Positions 1-5,973 of a DNA stretch of 9,546 nucleotides are shown here, in pieces. The DNA is from Pseudonocardiales bacterium. Its GTDB lineage: Bacteria > Actinomycetota > Actinomycetes > Mycobacteriales > Jatrophihabitantaceae. The notes beneath the pieces are model-generated. The model saw only the letters and a list, made by a program, of their open reading frames with translations, was not told where the DNA came from and did not search any database. The position numbers and the translations under genes were made by a program. The stretch is from the NCBI GenBank assembly GCA_030840415.1, contig JAVEEO010000281.1:1-9546 (forward strand), written 5' to 3'. The number at the start of each line of letters is the position of its first letter. Within the stretch, counting starts at the first letter, position 1.

Positions 1-100
1 CGAGCCGGCCCCGCCGCGGGCCGCCGGCCAGGTGGTCAAGGACGACGGCAACGGTGGCGCCGCGATCGCGGAGTACCTGGCAAGCAAGAAGCTCATCTGA
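1..100 (+). CDS. etfB: Electron transfer flavoprotein beta subunit, C-terminal fragment
   Basis: Only the last 32 codons are in the window, read from base 2 to a TGA at 98-100; the start lies upstream. The visible peptide has a Pro/Arg-rich stretch (PAPPRAAGQVV), then an acidic Gly-rich turn (DDGNGG), and ends in an amphipathic helix with the basic tail YLASKKLI. That is how many EtfB proteins end. The identification rests mainly on etfA following 54 nt later on the same strand, the usual etfB-etfA order. The EtfA/EtfB heterodimer carries electrons from acyl-CoA and other flavin dehydrogenases to the respiratory chain, with EtfB holding AMP and docking the partner dehydrogenase. None of the EtfB nucleotide-binding motifs is visible here. 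Confidence 0.8.
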   Translation, partial: EPAPPRAAGQVVKDDGNGGAAIAEYLASKKLI

Positions 101-138
101 GCCGGCTGACGAGACAACCCGACGAAGACTGACCAAGC

Positions 139-145
139 AAAGGGA
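139..145 (+). promoter_or_regulatory. Shine-Dalgarno sequence of etfA
   Basis: AAAGGGA ends 9 nt before the ATG at 155. It supports that ATG as the start and shows that etfA is translated from a leadered, probably bicistronic etfBA message. No -10-like hexamer is evident in the 54-nt gap between the two genes. Confidence 0.7.
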
Positions 146-154
146 TCCCGACCA

Positions 155-1114
155 ATGGCTGAAGTACTCGTCCTGATCGATTCGGCGAACGGCAAGCTTG
201 CCAAGTCCGCGCCGGAACTGCTCACCGCGGCCCGCTCGCTCGGCGAGCCGTCCGCCGTCGTGATCGGCGCCCCGGGCACCGCGGCGGCCCTGCACGACCA
301 ACTCGCCGAGTACGGCGCGGCCAAGGTCTACGCGGCCGAGAGCGACGAGATCGCCCAGTACCTGGTGGCGCCCAAGGCCGAACTGCTGGCCGGCATCGCC
401 GGGCAGGCCAGTCCGGCCGCCATCCTGGTCGCCTCCACTCCGGAGAACAAGGAGGTCGCCGCCCGCGCCGCCTTCAAGCTCGACTCCGGATTCCTCGCCG
501 ACGCGGTCGAGGTCCAGGCCGACGGGTCGGCGACCCAGTCCATCTTCGGAGGCGCGGTCACGGTCAGCGCCCGGGTGTCCAAGGGCATTCCGGTGATCAG
601 CCTGCGGGCCAACTCGGTCGCCCCCTCGGCCGCACCCGGCGCCGCCGAGCAGGTGGACGTCGAGGTCAGCCTGTCCGAGGCCGCCAAGGCGGCCAAGGTG
701 ATCGACCGGGTCTCCGAGGCCAAGGGCTCCCGGCCGTCGCTGCAGGACGCCTCGGTGATCGTCTCCGGCGGTCGCGGGGTGGGCTCGGCCGACAACTTCT
801 CGGTGGTCGAGCAGGTCGCCGACTCCCTCGGTGCCGCGGTCGGAGCGTCCCGGGCGGCCACCGACGCCGGCTGGGTGCCGCACCAGATGCAGGTCGGCCA
901 GACCGGCGTCACGGTCTCGCCGCAGCTCTACGTGGCACTGGGCATCTCCGGCGCGATCCAGCACCGGGCCGGCATGCAGACCTCGAAGACCATCGTCGCG
1001 GTCAACAAGGATCCCGAGGCGCCGATCTTCGAACTCGCCGACTTCGGCGTGGTCGGCGACCTGTTCGCCGTCGCCCCGCAGTTGGCCGAGGAGATCGCCA
1101 AGCGCAAGGGCTGA
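155..1114 (+). CDS. etfA: Electron transfer flavoprotein alpha subunit (FAD-binding)
   Basis: EtfA is the FAD-carrying subunit of the soluble heterodimeric flavoprotein that accepts electrons from acyl-CoA dehydrogenases and passes them towards the quinone pool. At 319 aa it has normal family length. The N-terminal Rossmann-like domain spans about residues 1-185. The FAD domain is in the C-terminal third, with GGRGVG (205-210), SRAATDAGW (232-240), QVGQTG (246-251) and the ETF-alpha signature at 258-284 ([13 protein letters not shown], then a conserved Gly and the AVN end). The tail [21 protein letters not shown] is also typical. An AAAGGGA ribosome site supports the ATG. It forms a unit with etfB upstream; the next gene appears to start its own transcript. 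No oddities seen. Confidence 0.97.
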   Translation: MAEVLVLIDSANGKLAKSAPELLTAARSLGEPSAVVIGAPGTAAALHDQLAEYGAAKVYAAESDEIAQYLVAPKAELLAGIAGQASPAAILVASTPENKEVAARAAFKLDSGFLADAVEVQADGSATQSIFGGAVTVSARVSKGIPVISLRANSVAPSAAPGAAEQVDVEVSLSEAAKAAKVIDRVSEAKGSRPSLQDASVIVSGGRGVGSADNFSVVEQVADSLGAAVGASRAATDAGWVPHQMQVGQTGVTVSPQLYVALGISGAIQHRAGMQTSKTIVAVNKDPEAPIFELADFGVVGDLFAVAPQLAEEIAKRKG

Positions 1115-1178
1115 GTCCACTTCACCGGCCCGCTCAGGCAGCCGGCAACACCCGGAGCCCGCTGGTCCCCGGGCCCAC

Positions 1179-1184
1179 TACACT
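1179..1184 (+). promoter_or_regulatory. -10 element of a probable leaderless promoter for the MFS gene
   Basis: TACACT fits the actinobacterial TANNNT -10 consensus and ends exactly 7 nt before the GTG at 1192, so transcription would begin at or next to the start codon. No Shine-Dalgarno sequence precedes that GTG. I see no convincing -35 hexamer about 17 nt upstream, which is common in this phylum. The same spacing recurs at the glucosidase gene and at ligA. Confidence 0.55.
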
Positions 1185-1194
1185 GGGTCCAGTG
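1181..1194 (+). promoter_or_regulatory. Palindrome overlapping the MFS promoter and start codon (candidate operator)
   Basis: CACTGG-GT-CCAGTG is a perfect inverted repeat with 6-bp arms and a 2-nt spacer. It covers the end of the -10 box, the predicted transcription start and the GTG codon. A dimeric repressor bound there would block initiation, an arrangement common for efflux transporters. No regulator gene lies in the window, so the operator role is inferred. A second, overlapping dyad (GGGCCCA-N6-TGGGTCC, 1171-1190) could form an RNA hairpin with one G-U pair, and may instead help end the etf transcript. Confidence 0.35.
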
Positions 1195-2629
1195 ACAGTG
1201 GGAGCCGACTTCGGGGAACAGCAGCATGGATCGATCGAATCGATCTTCGCGCCCCGCTACCGGATCACCACGCTCGGCATCCTGATCCTGATGACCATCA
1301 TCGCCTTCGAGGCGCTGGCGGTCGCGACCGCGCTGCCGACCGCGGCTCGTAGCCTGCACGGCCTGGCCTCCTACGGTTGGGCGTTCACCGGCTTCCTGGT
1401 GACCAGCGTGGTGGGCATGGTGGTATCGGGGATGTACTCCGACCAGCACGGGGCCCGCCGGCCGCTGCTGGTCGGCCTGGCGCTGTTCATCGCCGGCCTG
1501 CTCATCGGCTCTGCCGCCACCTCGATGTGGGTGCTGGTCGGCGCCCGGTTCGTCCAGGGCCTGGCCGTCGGCCTGCTGATCACCGCCATGTACGTGGTGG
1601 TGGGCGAGGTCTACGCCGACCAGGTACGACCGCGGCTCTTCGCCGCCCTGGCCGGTGCCTGGATCATCCCCGGCCTGGTCGGCCCGGTGCTGTCCGGCTG
1701 GATCACCGAGCAGCTGTCCTGGCGCTGGGTATTCGGTGGGCTGGCCCCGTTCGTGGCGCTCGGGCGGCGTGCTGATCCTGCCCTCGCTGCGGCAGCTCCG
1801 CAGCACCATCGGGGCCGGCCGGATGGACCCGCGGCGGATCGGCTACGCCCTGCTGACCGCGGTCGGGGTGGCCGGGGTCGCCAACCTGGGCGAGCACCTG
1901 ACCCTGCCGGGCGTCGCCGTCGCGGTGGTCGGGCTGGCCGCCATGCTCACCGGCCTGCGCCGGCTGCTGCCGGAGGGTACTTCGCGCTTCGCCACCGGAG
2001 TGCCGGCCACCATCGCCTTCCGCGGCGTGCTGGCCGGGATCTTCGTCGGGATGGAGGTCATCGTCCCGCTCACCCTGTCGGTGCAGCTGCACTACTCGCC
2101 CACCCTGGCCGGCACCCCGCTGATGCTGTCGGCACTGAGCTGGGCCACCGCCTCGACCATCCAGGGCCGGCTCCGGCAGCCGAACCGGGCGGCGCTGGTC
2201 CGGCTCGGGCTGGTGCTGATGGCCGTCGCCGGCGCGGGGATGGCGCTGGTGGCGGTGCGGATCCTGCCCGGCGCCTTCGCCTTCGTCGTCTGGCCGTTCG
2301 CCGGCTTCGGGGCGGGCTTCGCGATCACCAGCGTGAGCGTGGTGATGCTGGAGTGCACCACCGATGCCAACCGTGGCTCGGACTCGGCCGCCCTGCAGCT
2401 GGCCGACTCTTCGGTCAGCGCCCTCTCGGCCGCCTTCGCCGGCGCCCTGATCGCGCTTGCGGTCAACGGCCGGATCGGCTACGGCAGCGGGTTCGCGGTG
2501 GTGTACCTGAGCATGGCCGTCGTGGGGGTGCTGGCCGTCAGCCGGGCCTCCCGGCTGCGGGTGGTGGCGGCTTCACCCGCGGCAGGGCGAGCGGTCGAAT
2601 GTGGCCGGCCCGGCTCAGTAAGCTCCTAA
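1192..2629 (+). CDS. MFS efflux-type transporter, frame broken by an apparent one-base insertion
   Basis: This is a major facilitator of the 14-helix, multidrug-efflux-like type, an inner-membrane proton-coupled exporter; the substrate is unknown. The GTG at 1192 opens residues 1-191 in one frame, and the rest (from about 1766) continues in the +1 frame to TAA at 2627-2629. Joined by dropping one base, the protein is 478 aa with about 14 hydrophobic segments. Motif A is visible between helices 2 and 3 (G80, D84, G87, R89, R90). Motif C is in helix 5 ([15 protein letters not shown], 155-169). The break falls in helix 6. Nothing else in the downstream frame looks decayed, so this is either a sequencing/assembly error or a very recent mutation. 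As written, the product would lose helices 7-14. The start is chosen from the -10 spacing; a GTG at 1198 is an alternative. Confidence 0.85.
1762..1765 (+). other. Frameshift position in the MFS gene
   Basis: The bases are GGGC within CTCGGGCGGCGTGCTG. Reading CTC-GGG-CGG keeps the first frame and yields Arg/Ala/Pro-rich sequence unlike a membrane protein. Removing one base gives CTC-GGC-GGC-GTG-CTG (LGGVL), which restores an uninterrupted helix 6 ([14 protein letters not shown]). The extra base is therefore most simply a G of the run at 1762-1764. Confidence 0.8.
2618..2623 (+). promoter_or_regulatory. Possible -10 element upstream of iscS
   Basis: TAAGCT fits TANNNT and lies 9 nt before the iscS ATG, inside the last codons of the MFS gene. 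A poor -35-like TCGAAT (2595-2600) sits 17 nt further upstream. The gap is 2 nt longer than at the three stronger leaderless promoters here, so this is weak. It would give iscS-mnmA its own promoter, separate from the transporter. Confidence 0.25.
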
Positions 2630-2632
2630 CCG

Positions 2633-3844
2633 ATGACCTACCTCGATCATGCCGCCACCACTCCGATGCTCCCGGAGGTGATCGACGCGGTTTCCGCGTC
2701 GATGCGTGCCTCCAGCACCGGAGTCGTCGGCAACCCCTCGTCGGTGCACACCTCCGGCCGGCAGGCCCGTCGGGTGATCGAGGAGTCCCGGGAGCGGCTG
2801 GCCGCGGCCCTGGACGCCCGGCCGTCCGAGGTGATCTTCACCAGTGGCGGCACCGAGGCGGACAACCTGGCCGTCAAGGGCATCTACCTGGCCCGGCGGG
2901 CCGCCGACCCGGCCCGGCGCAAGCTGCTGGTCAGCTCGGTCGAACACCACGCGGTGCTCGACTCGGCCGACTGGCTGGTCGAGCACGAGAACGCCGAGCT
3001 GGTGCTGTTGCCGGTCGATTCCGCCGGCGTGGTGCGGCCCGAGGCACTCGCCGCGGCGATCGCCGACGATCCGGCCGCGGTGGCCCTGGTCAGCGTGATG
3101 TGGGCCAACAACGAGGTCGGCAGCATCCAGCCGGTCAGCGAGCTGGCCGAGATCGCGCATGCCCACGGGATCTCCTTCCACACCGACGCGGTGCAGGCGG
3201 TGGGCACCCTGGGGGTGTCCTTCGCCGCCTCCGGGGTGGATGCGATGACCGTCACCGCCCACAAGATCGGTGGCCCGTACGGGGTCGGGGCGCTGCTGCT
3301 GGGCCGGGGAGTGGCCTGCCTGCCGGTGCTGCACGGCGGCGGTCAGGAGCGTGACGTGCGCTCGGGCACCCTGGACACGCCGGGAACGGTCGGGTTCTCC
3401 CTCGCCGCCGAACTGGCGGTGGGCCGGCGTCCGGAGCTGGCCTCGCGGTTGACCGGCTTGCGCAACCAGCTGATCGAGGGGGTGCTGGACGCGGTGCCGG
3501 ACGCGGTGCTCAACGGACACCCGGTGCATCGGCTGCCGGGCAACGCCCACCTGTCCTTCCCCGGTTGCGAGGGCGACTCGCTGCTGATGCTGCTGGACGC
3601 CCGGGGCATCGAGTGCTCGACCGGCTCGGCCTGCTCGGCCGGGGTGGCCCAGCCCTCGCACGTCCTGCTGGCGATGGGCGCCGACGAGCAGCGGGCCCGC
3701 GGTGCGCTGCGGCTGTCATTGGGCCACAACTCCACCGAGGCCGACGTCCGGACCGTCGTCGAGGCGATCGGACCGGTGGTCGAGCGGGCCCGTCGGGCCG
3801 GCGCCGCCGCCAGTTCGGCCGCCGGCTCGGGACGAAGTGGATGA
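2633..3844 (+). CDS. iscS: Cysteine desulfurase, IscS/NifS type (PLP-dependent)
   Basis: This enzyme converts L-cysteine to alanine and leaves a persulfide on its active-site cysteine, supplying sulfur for Fe-S clusters and tRNA thiolation in the cytoplasm. The 403-aa product starts [11 protein letters not shown], the class I opening. Cofactor residues are visible: SGGTEADN (71-78), H105 in EHHAV (the PLP-stacking His), D185 and Q188 in HTDAVQA, and the Schiff-base K211 in [10 protein letters not shown]. The sulfur-accepting cysteine is C334 in GSACSAG; C328 lies just before it. The long loop and PSHVLLAMG afterwards fit the IscS/NifS group, not SufS. The last 15 or so residues are Ala/Gly/Ser-rich and look dispensable. 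It starts 3 nt after the MFS stop with no clear Shine-Dalgarno sequence. mnmA, its likely client, follows 10 nt later. Confidence 0.93.
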   Translation: MTYLDHAATTPMLPEVIDAVSASMRASSTGVVGNPSSVHTSGRQARRVIEESRERLAAALDARPSEVIFTSGGTEADNLAVKGIYLARRAADPARRKLLVSSVEHHAVLDSADWLVEHENAELVLLPVDSAGVVRPEALAAAIADDPAAVALVSVMWANNEVGSIQPVSELAEIAHAHGISFHTDAVQAVGTLGVSFAASGVDAMTVTAHKIGGPYGVGALLLGRGVACLPVLHGGGQERDVRSGTLDTPGTVGFSLAAELAVGRRPELASRLTGLRNQLIEGVLDAVPDAVLNGHPVHRLPGNAHLSFPGCEGDSLLMLLDARGIECSTGSACSAGVAQPSHVLLAMGADEQRARGALRLSLGHNSTEADVRTVVEAIGPVVERARRAGAAASSAAGSGRSG

Positions 3845-3850
3845 AGGTGA
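3844..3850 (+). promoter_or_regulatory. Shine-Dalgarno sequence of mnmA
   Basis: AAGGTGA begins at the last base of the iscS TGA stop and ends 4 nt before the ATG at 3855. It fixes the mnmA start and ties its translation to iscS. An in-frame ATG far upstream at 3702, inside iscS, is not needed. Confidence 0.7.
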
Positions 3851-3854
3851 GCGC

Positions 3855-4934
3855 ATGAAGGTGCTGGCCGCCATGAGCGGCGGCGTGGACTCCGCGGTGG
3901 CCGCCGCCCGGGCGGTCGCGGCCGGCTGGGACGTGACCGGCGTGCATCTGGCGCTGTCGCGCCAGCCGGCGACGCTGCGCACCGGCTCGCGGGGCTGCTG
4001 CTCGCTGGAGGACTCCCACGACGCCCGCCGCACCGCCGACATCCTCGGCATTCCGTTCTACGTCTGGGACTTCGCCGAGCGCTTCGCCGCCGACGTGGTC
4101 GAGGACTTCGTCTCGGAGTACCAGGCCGGCCGGACCCCCAACCCGTGCCTGCGCTGCAACGAGAAGATCAAGTTCACCGCGCTGCTGGACCGGGCCCTGG
4201 CGCTCGGCTTCGATGCGGTGGTCACCGGCCACCATGCCCGGCTGACCGACGGCCGGCTGTACCGGTCGGTCGACCAGGCCAAGGACCAGTCCTACGTGCT
4301 GGCGGTGCTGAGGCCCGACCAGCTGGCGCACGCGGTGTTCCCGCTCGGTGACTGGACCAAGGACCAAGTGCGGGCCGAGGCGGCCCGGCTGGGCCTGGCG
4401 GTGGCCACCAAGCCGGACTCGCACGACATCTGCTTCATCGCCGACGGCGACACCCAGGGCTTCCTGGCCAACCGGCTGGGGGAGCGGACCGGCGACATCG
4501 TCGACACCGACGGCGCGGTGCTGGGCAGTCATCCGGGCACGTTCGGCTTCACCGTCGGCCAGCGCCGCGGCCTGAACCTGAGCCGGCCCAGCGCCACCGG
4601 CGAGCCGAGGTACGTGCTGGCCATCCGGCCCGCCACCAACACCGTGGTGGTGGGCAGTGCGGCCGAACTGGAGGTCGGACTGATCCGGTGCGGCACGCCG
4701 GTCTGGATCGCCGAGCCGCCGACCGGGGCGCTGGACTGCCAGGTCCAGCTACGCGCGCATGGCATGGTGTCGCAGGCCCGGGTCAGCTCCGACGGCACCG
4801 GGCTGCGGGCGGTGCTGGCGCAGCCGCAGCGCGGGGTCGCCGCCGGCCAGGCGCTGGTGATGTACGACGGCGACCGGGTGCTCGGCTCGGCGACCATCCT
4901 CAGCACCGAGCGGGACCCGGTCAGCGCCGGATGA
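3855..4934 (+). CDS. mnmA: tRNA-specific 2-thiouridylase MnmA (TrmU)
   Basis: MnmA activates the wobble uridine (U34) of Lys, Glu and Gln tRNAs with ATP and replaces the C2 oxygen with sulfur, which comes from IscS directly or through a relay. The 359-aa protein has the PP-loop ATP pyrophosphatase motif SGGVDSA (8-14). Its two catalytic cysteines are C101, the nucleophile in [12 protein letters not shown], and C193, the persulfide carrier in [14 protein letters not shown] (125-130), KDQSYVL (143-149), GQRRGL (235-240) and a C-terminal beta-barrel region (about 275-350) complete the family pattern. Extra cysteines at 48-49 (GCCS) and 98 are, to my knowledge, normal for actinobacterial MnmA. 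It follows iscS by 10 nt and its stop overlaps the next start, so the three are probably co-translated. Confidence 0.96.
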   Translation: MKVLAAMSGGVDSAVAAARAVAAGWDVTGVHLALSRQPATLRTGSRGCCSLEDSHDARRTADILGIPFYVWDFAERFAADVVEDFVSEYQAGRTPNPCLRCNEKIKFTALLDRALALGFDAVVTGHHARLTDGRLYRSVDQAKDQSYVLAVLRPDQLAHAVFPLGDWTKDQVRAEAARLGLAVATKPDSHDICFIADGDTQGFLANRLGERTGDIVDTDGAVLGSHPGTFGFTVGQRRGLNLSRPSATGEPRYVLAIRPATNTVVVGSAAELEVGLIRCGTPVWIAEPPTGALDCQVQLRAHGMVSQARVSSDGTGLRAVLAQPQRGVAAGQALVMYDGDRVLGSATILSTERDPVSAG

Positions 4935-5926
4935 GCCATCCGTGGCCGGCCGGCGCCACCACCGGCATCGGTTCGCTGCCCGGCACCGACCCGGACGAGG
5001 CGGTCCGGCTGGTGCTGGGCGAGGTCGCCGACCTGCCCTACCTGCCGGAACTGCCTGGTCGCGGCTTCGGCGCGGACGTCATCGCCCGAACGGGCGCGCT
5101 GCTGGTCGACTTCCCGCTGGAGTGGCAGCCGCACGGCTGGACGGTGACCAGCAGCCCCGGACGGGATCTCGCCCGGGCCCGCGACCACCTCAACCGCGAC
5201 CTCGACGCCCTGACCGAGCAGGCCCAGGGGGTGCCGCTGCTGAAGGTGTCGGTGTGCGGGCCGATGACGCTGGGTGCGGCTCTGGAACTGCCCAACCTGC
5301 ACAAGGTACTGACCGACCACGGCGCGTTCCGCGACCTGGCCGGATCGCTGGCCGAGGGCACCCGGCTGCTGCTGGCCGCGCTCGAGGCCAACCTGCCCGG
5401 CACCGCGTTCGTGCTGCAGGTGGACGAGCCGAGCCTGCCGCAGGTGCTGGCCGGCCAGGTGCCCACGCCGAGCGGCTACGGCACCGTCCGCTCGCTGCCC
5501 CGGTCGGTGGCCGGTCCCGCGCTGGCCGGCCTGCTCGACCTGGCCGCGCCCGGCCACCGGGTGGTGCACTGCTGCGATTCCCGGGTGCCCTACGACCTGC
5601 TGGTCAGTTCCGGAGCGTCGGCGGTGTCCGTCGACGCCGCCCTGGTCACCGACGCATCCCTGGACCAGCTCGGTGAGCTGGTCGAGGCCGGCGTATCGCT
5701 CTGGCTCGGAGTGTTTCCCGGCACCGACGCACCGATCTCCACCGCACACGCCCGTGAGCAGCTCCGGCAGCTGTGGACCAAGCTCGGCTTCGAACCGGCG
5801 CGGCTGGCCGAGGCGGTGATCCCCACCCCGGCCTGCGGCCTGGCCGGCGCGTCGCTGCCCTACGCGCGCCGGGTGATGGAACTGCTGACCGAGCTCGGCA
5901 CCGCGCTGCGCGACGGCCTGGAGTGA
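4931..5926 (+). CDS. MetE-like methionine synthase domain protein, stand-alone zinc-barrel form
   Basis: This 331-aa protein resembles only the C-terminal catalytic barrel of cobalamin-independent methionine synthase (MetE, about 750 aa) and lacks the N-terminal folate-binding half. Recognisable parts are [11 protein letters not shown] (10-20), CGPMTL (109-114), LQVDEPSLP (162-170) and PACGL (300-304). Probable zinc ligands are H213 and C215 (VHCCDS) and C302. Where MetE has a glutamate ligand, this protein has D235 (SVDAAL). Similar short proteins occur near ligA and mnmA in mycobacteria and are generally annotated as hypothetical or MetE-like. A zinc-dependent methyl transfer to a thiol is plausible, but donor and acceptor are unknown. 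The ATG overlaps the mnmA stop (ATGA, 4931-4934) without a clear ribosome site, implying translational coupling. Alternatives are a core methionine synthase or a distinct thiol methyltransferase. Confidence 0.85.
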   Translation: MSHPWPAGATTGIGSLPGTDPDEAVRLVLGEVADLPYLPELPGRGFGADVIARTGALLVDFPLEWQPHGWTVTSSPGRDLARARDHLNRDLDALTEQAQGVPLLKVSVCGPMTLGAALELPNLHKVLTDHGAFRDLAGSLAEGTRLLLAALEANLPGTAFVLQVDEPSLPQVLAGQVPTPSGYGTVRSLPRSVAGPALAGLLDLAAPGHRVVHCCDSRVPYDLLVSSGASAVSVDAALVTDASLDQLGELVEAGVSLWLGVFPGTDAPISTAHAREQLRQLWTKLGFEPARLAEAVIPTPACGLAGASLPYARRVMELLTELGTALRDGLE

Positions 5927-5929
5927 CTC

Positions 5930-5945
5930 CGGGCCGATAGGTCCG
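5930..5945 (+). terminator. Short hairpin after the MetE-like gene, possible weak terminator
   Basis: CGGGCC-GATA-GGTCCG folds into a 6-bp stem (one G-U pair) with a 4-nt loop, beginning 3 nt after the stop codon. It is not followed by a T-run, so it is not a classical intrinsic terminator, but its position between two inferred transcription units fits one. Confidence 0.25.
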
Positions 5946-5960
5946 CGGCGTCGACAGGCC

Positions 5961-5966
5961 TAGAGT
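5961..5966 (+). promoter_or_regulatory. -10 element of a probable leaderless promoter for the glucosidase gene
   Basis: TAGAGT (TANNNT) ends exactly 7 nt before the GTG at 5974, the same spacing as at the MFS gene and ligA. It decides the start: the GTGs at 5965 and 5968 overlap or abut the hexamer and would lie upstream of the predicted transcription start. No good -35 element is visible. Confidence 0.55.
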
Positions 5967-5973
5967 GGTGGCG

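Noticed and set aside
1171..1190. GGGCCCA-N6-TGGGTCC hairpin as an intrinsic terminator of etfBA
   Set aside because: No T-run follows it and it overlaps the MFS promoter. It is mentioned as a possible alternative only, not annotated as a terminator.
1768..3354. Continuation of the first MFS frame to a 720-aa protein overlapping iscS
   Set aside because: After 1764 the translation becomes Arg/Gly/Ala/Pro-rich with no hydrophobic helices, and the true coding signal moves to the neighbouring frame. The long extension is an artefact of the frameshift.
5965..5973. Earlier GTG starts for the glucosidase gene
   Set aside because: They overlap or abut the TAGAGT -10 hexamer and would precede the likely transcription start. 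The GTG at 5974 has the 7-nt spacing shared by two other genes.
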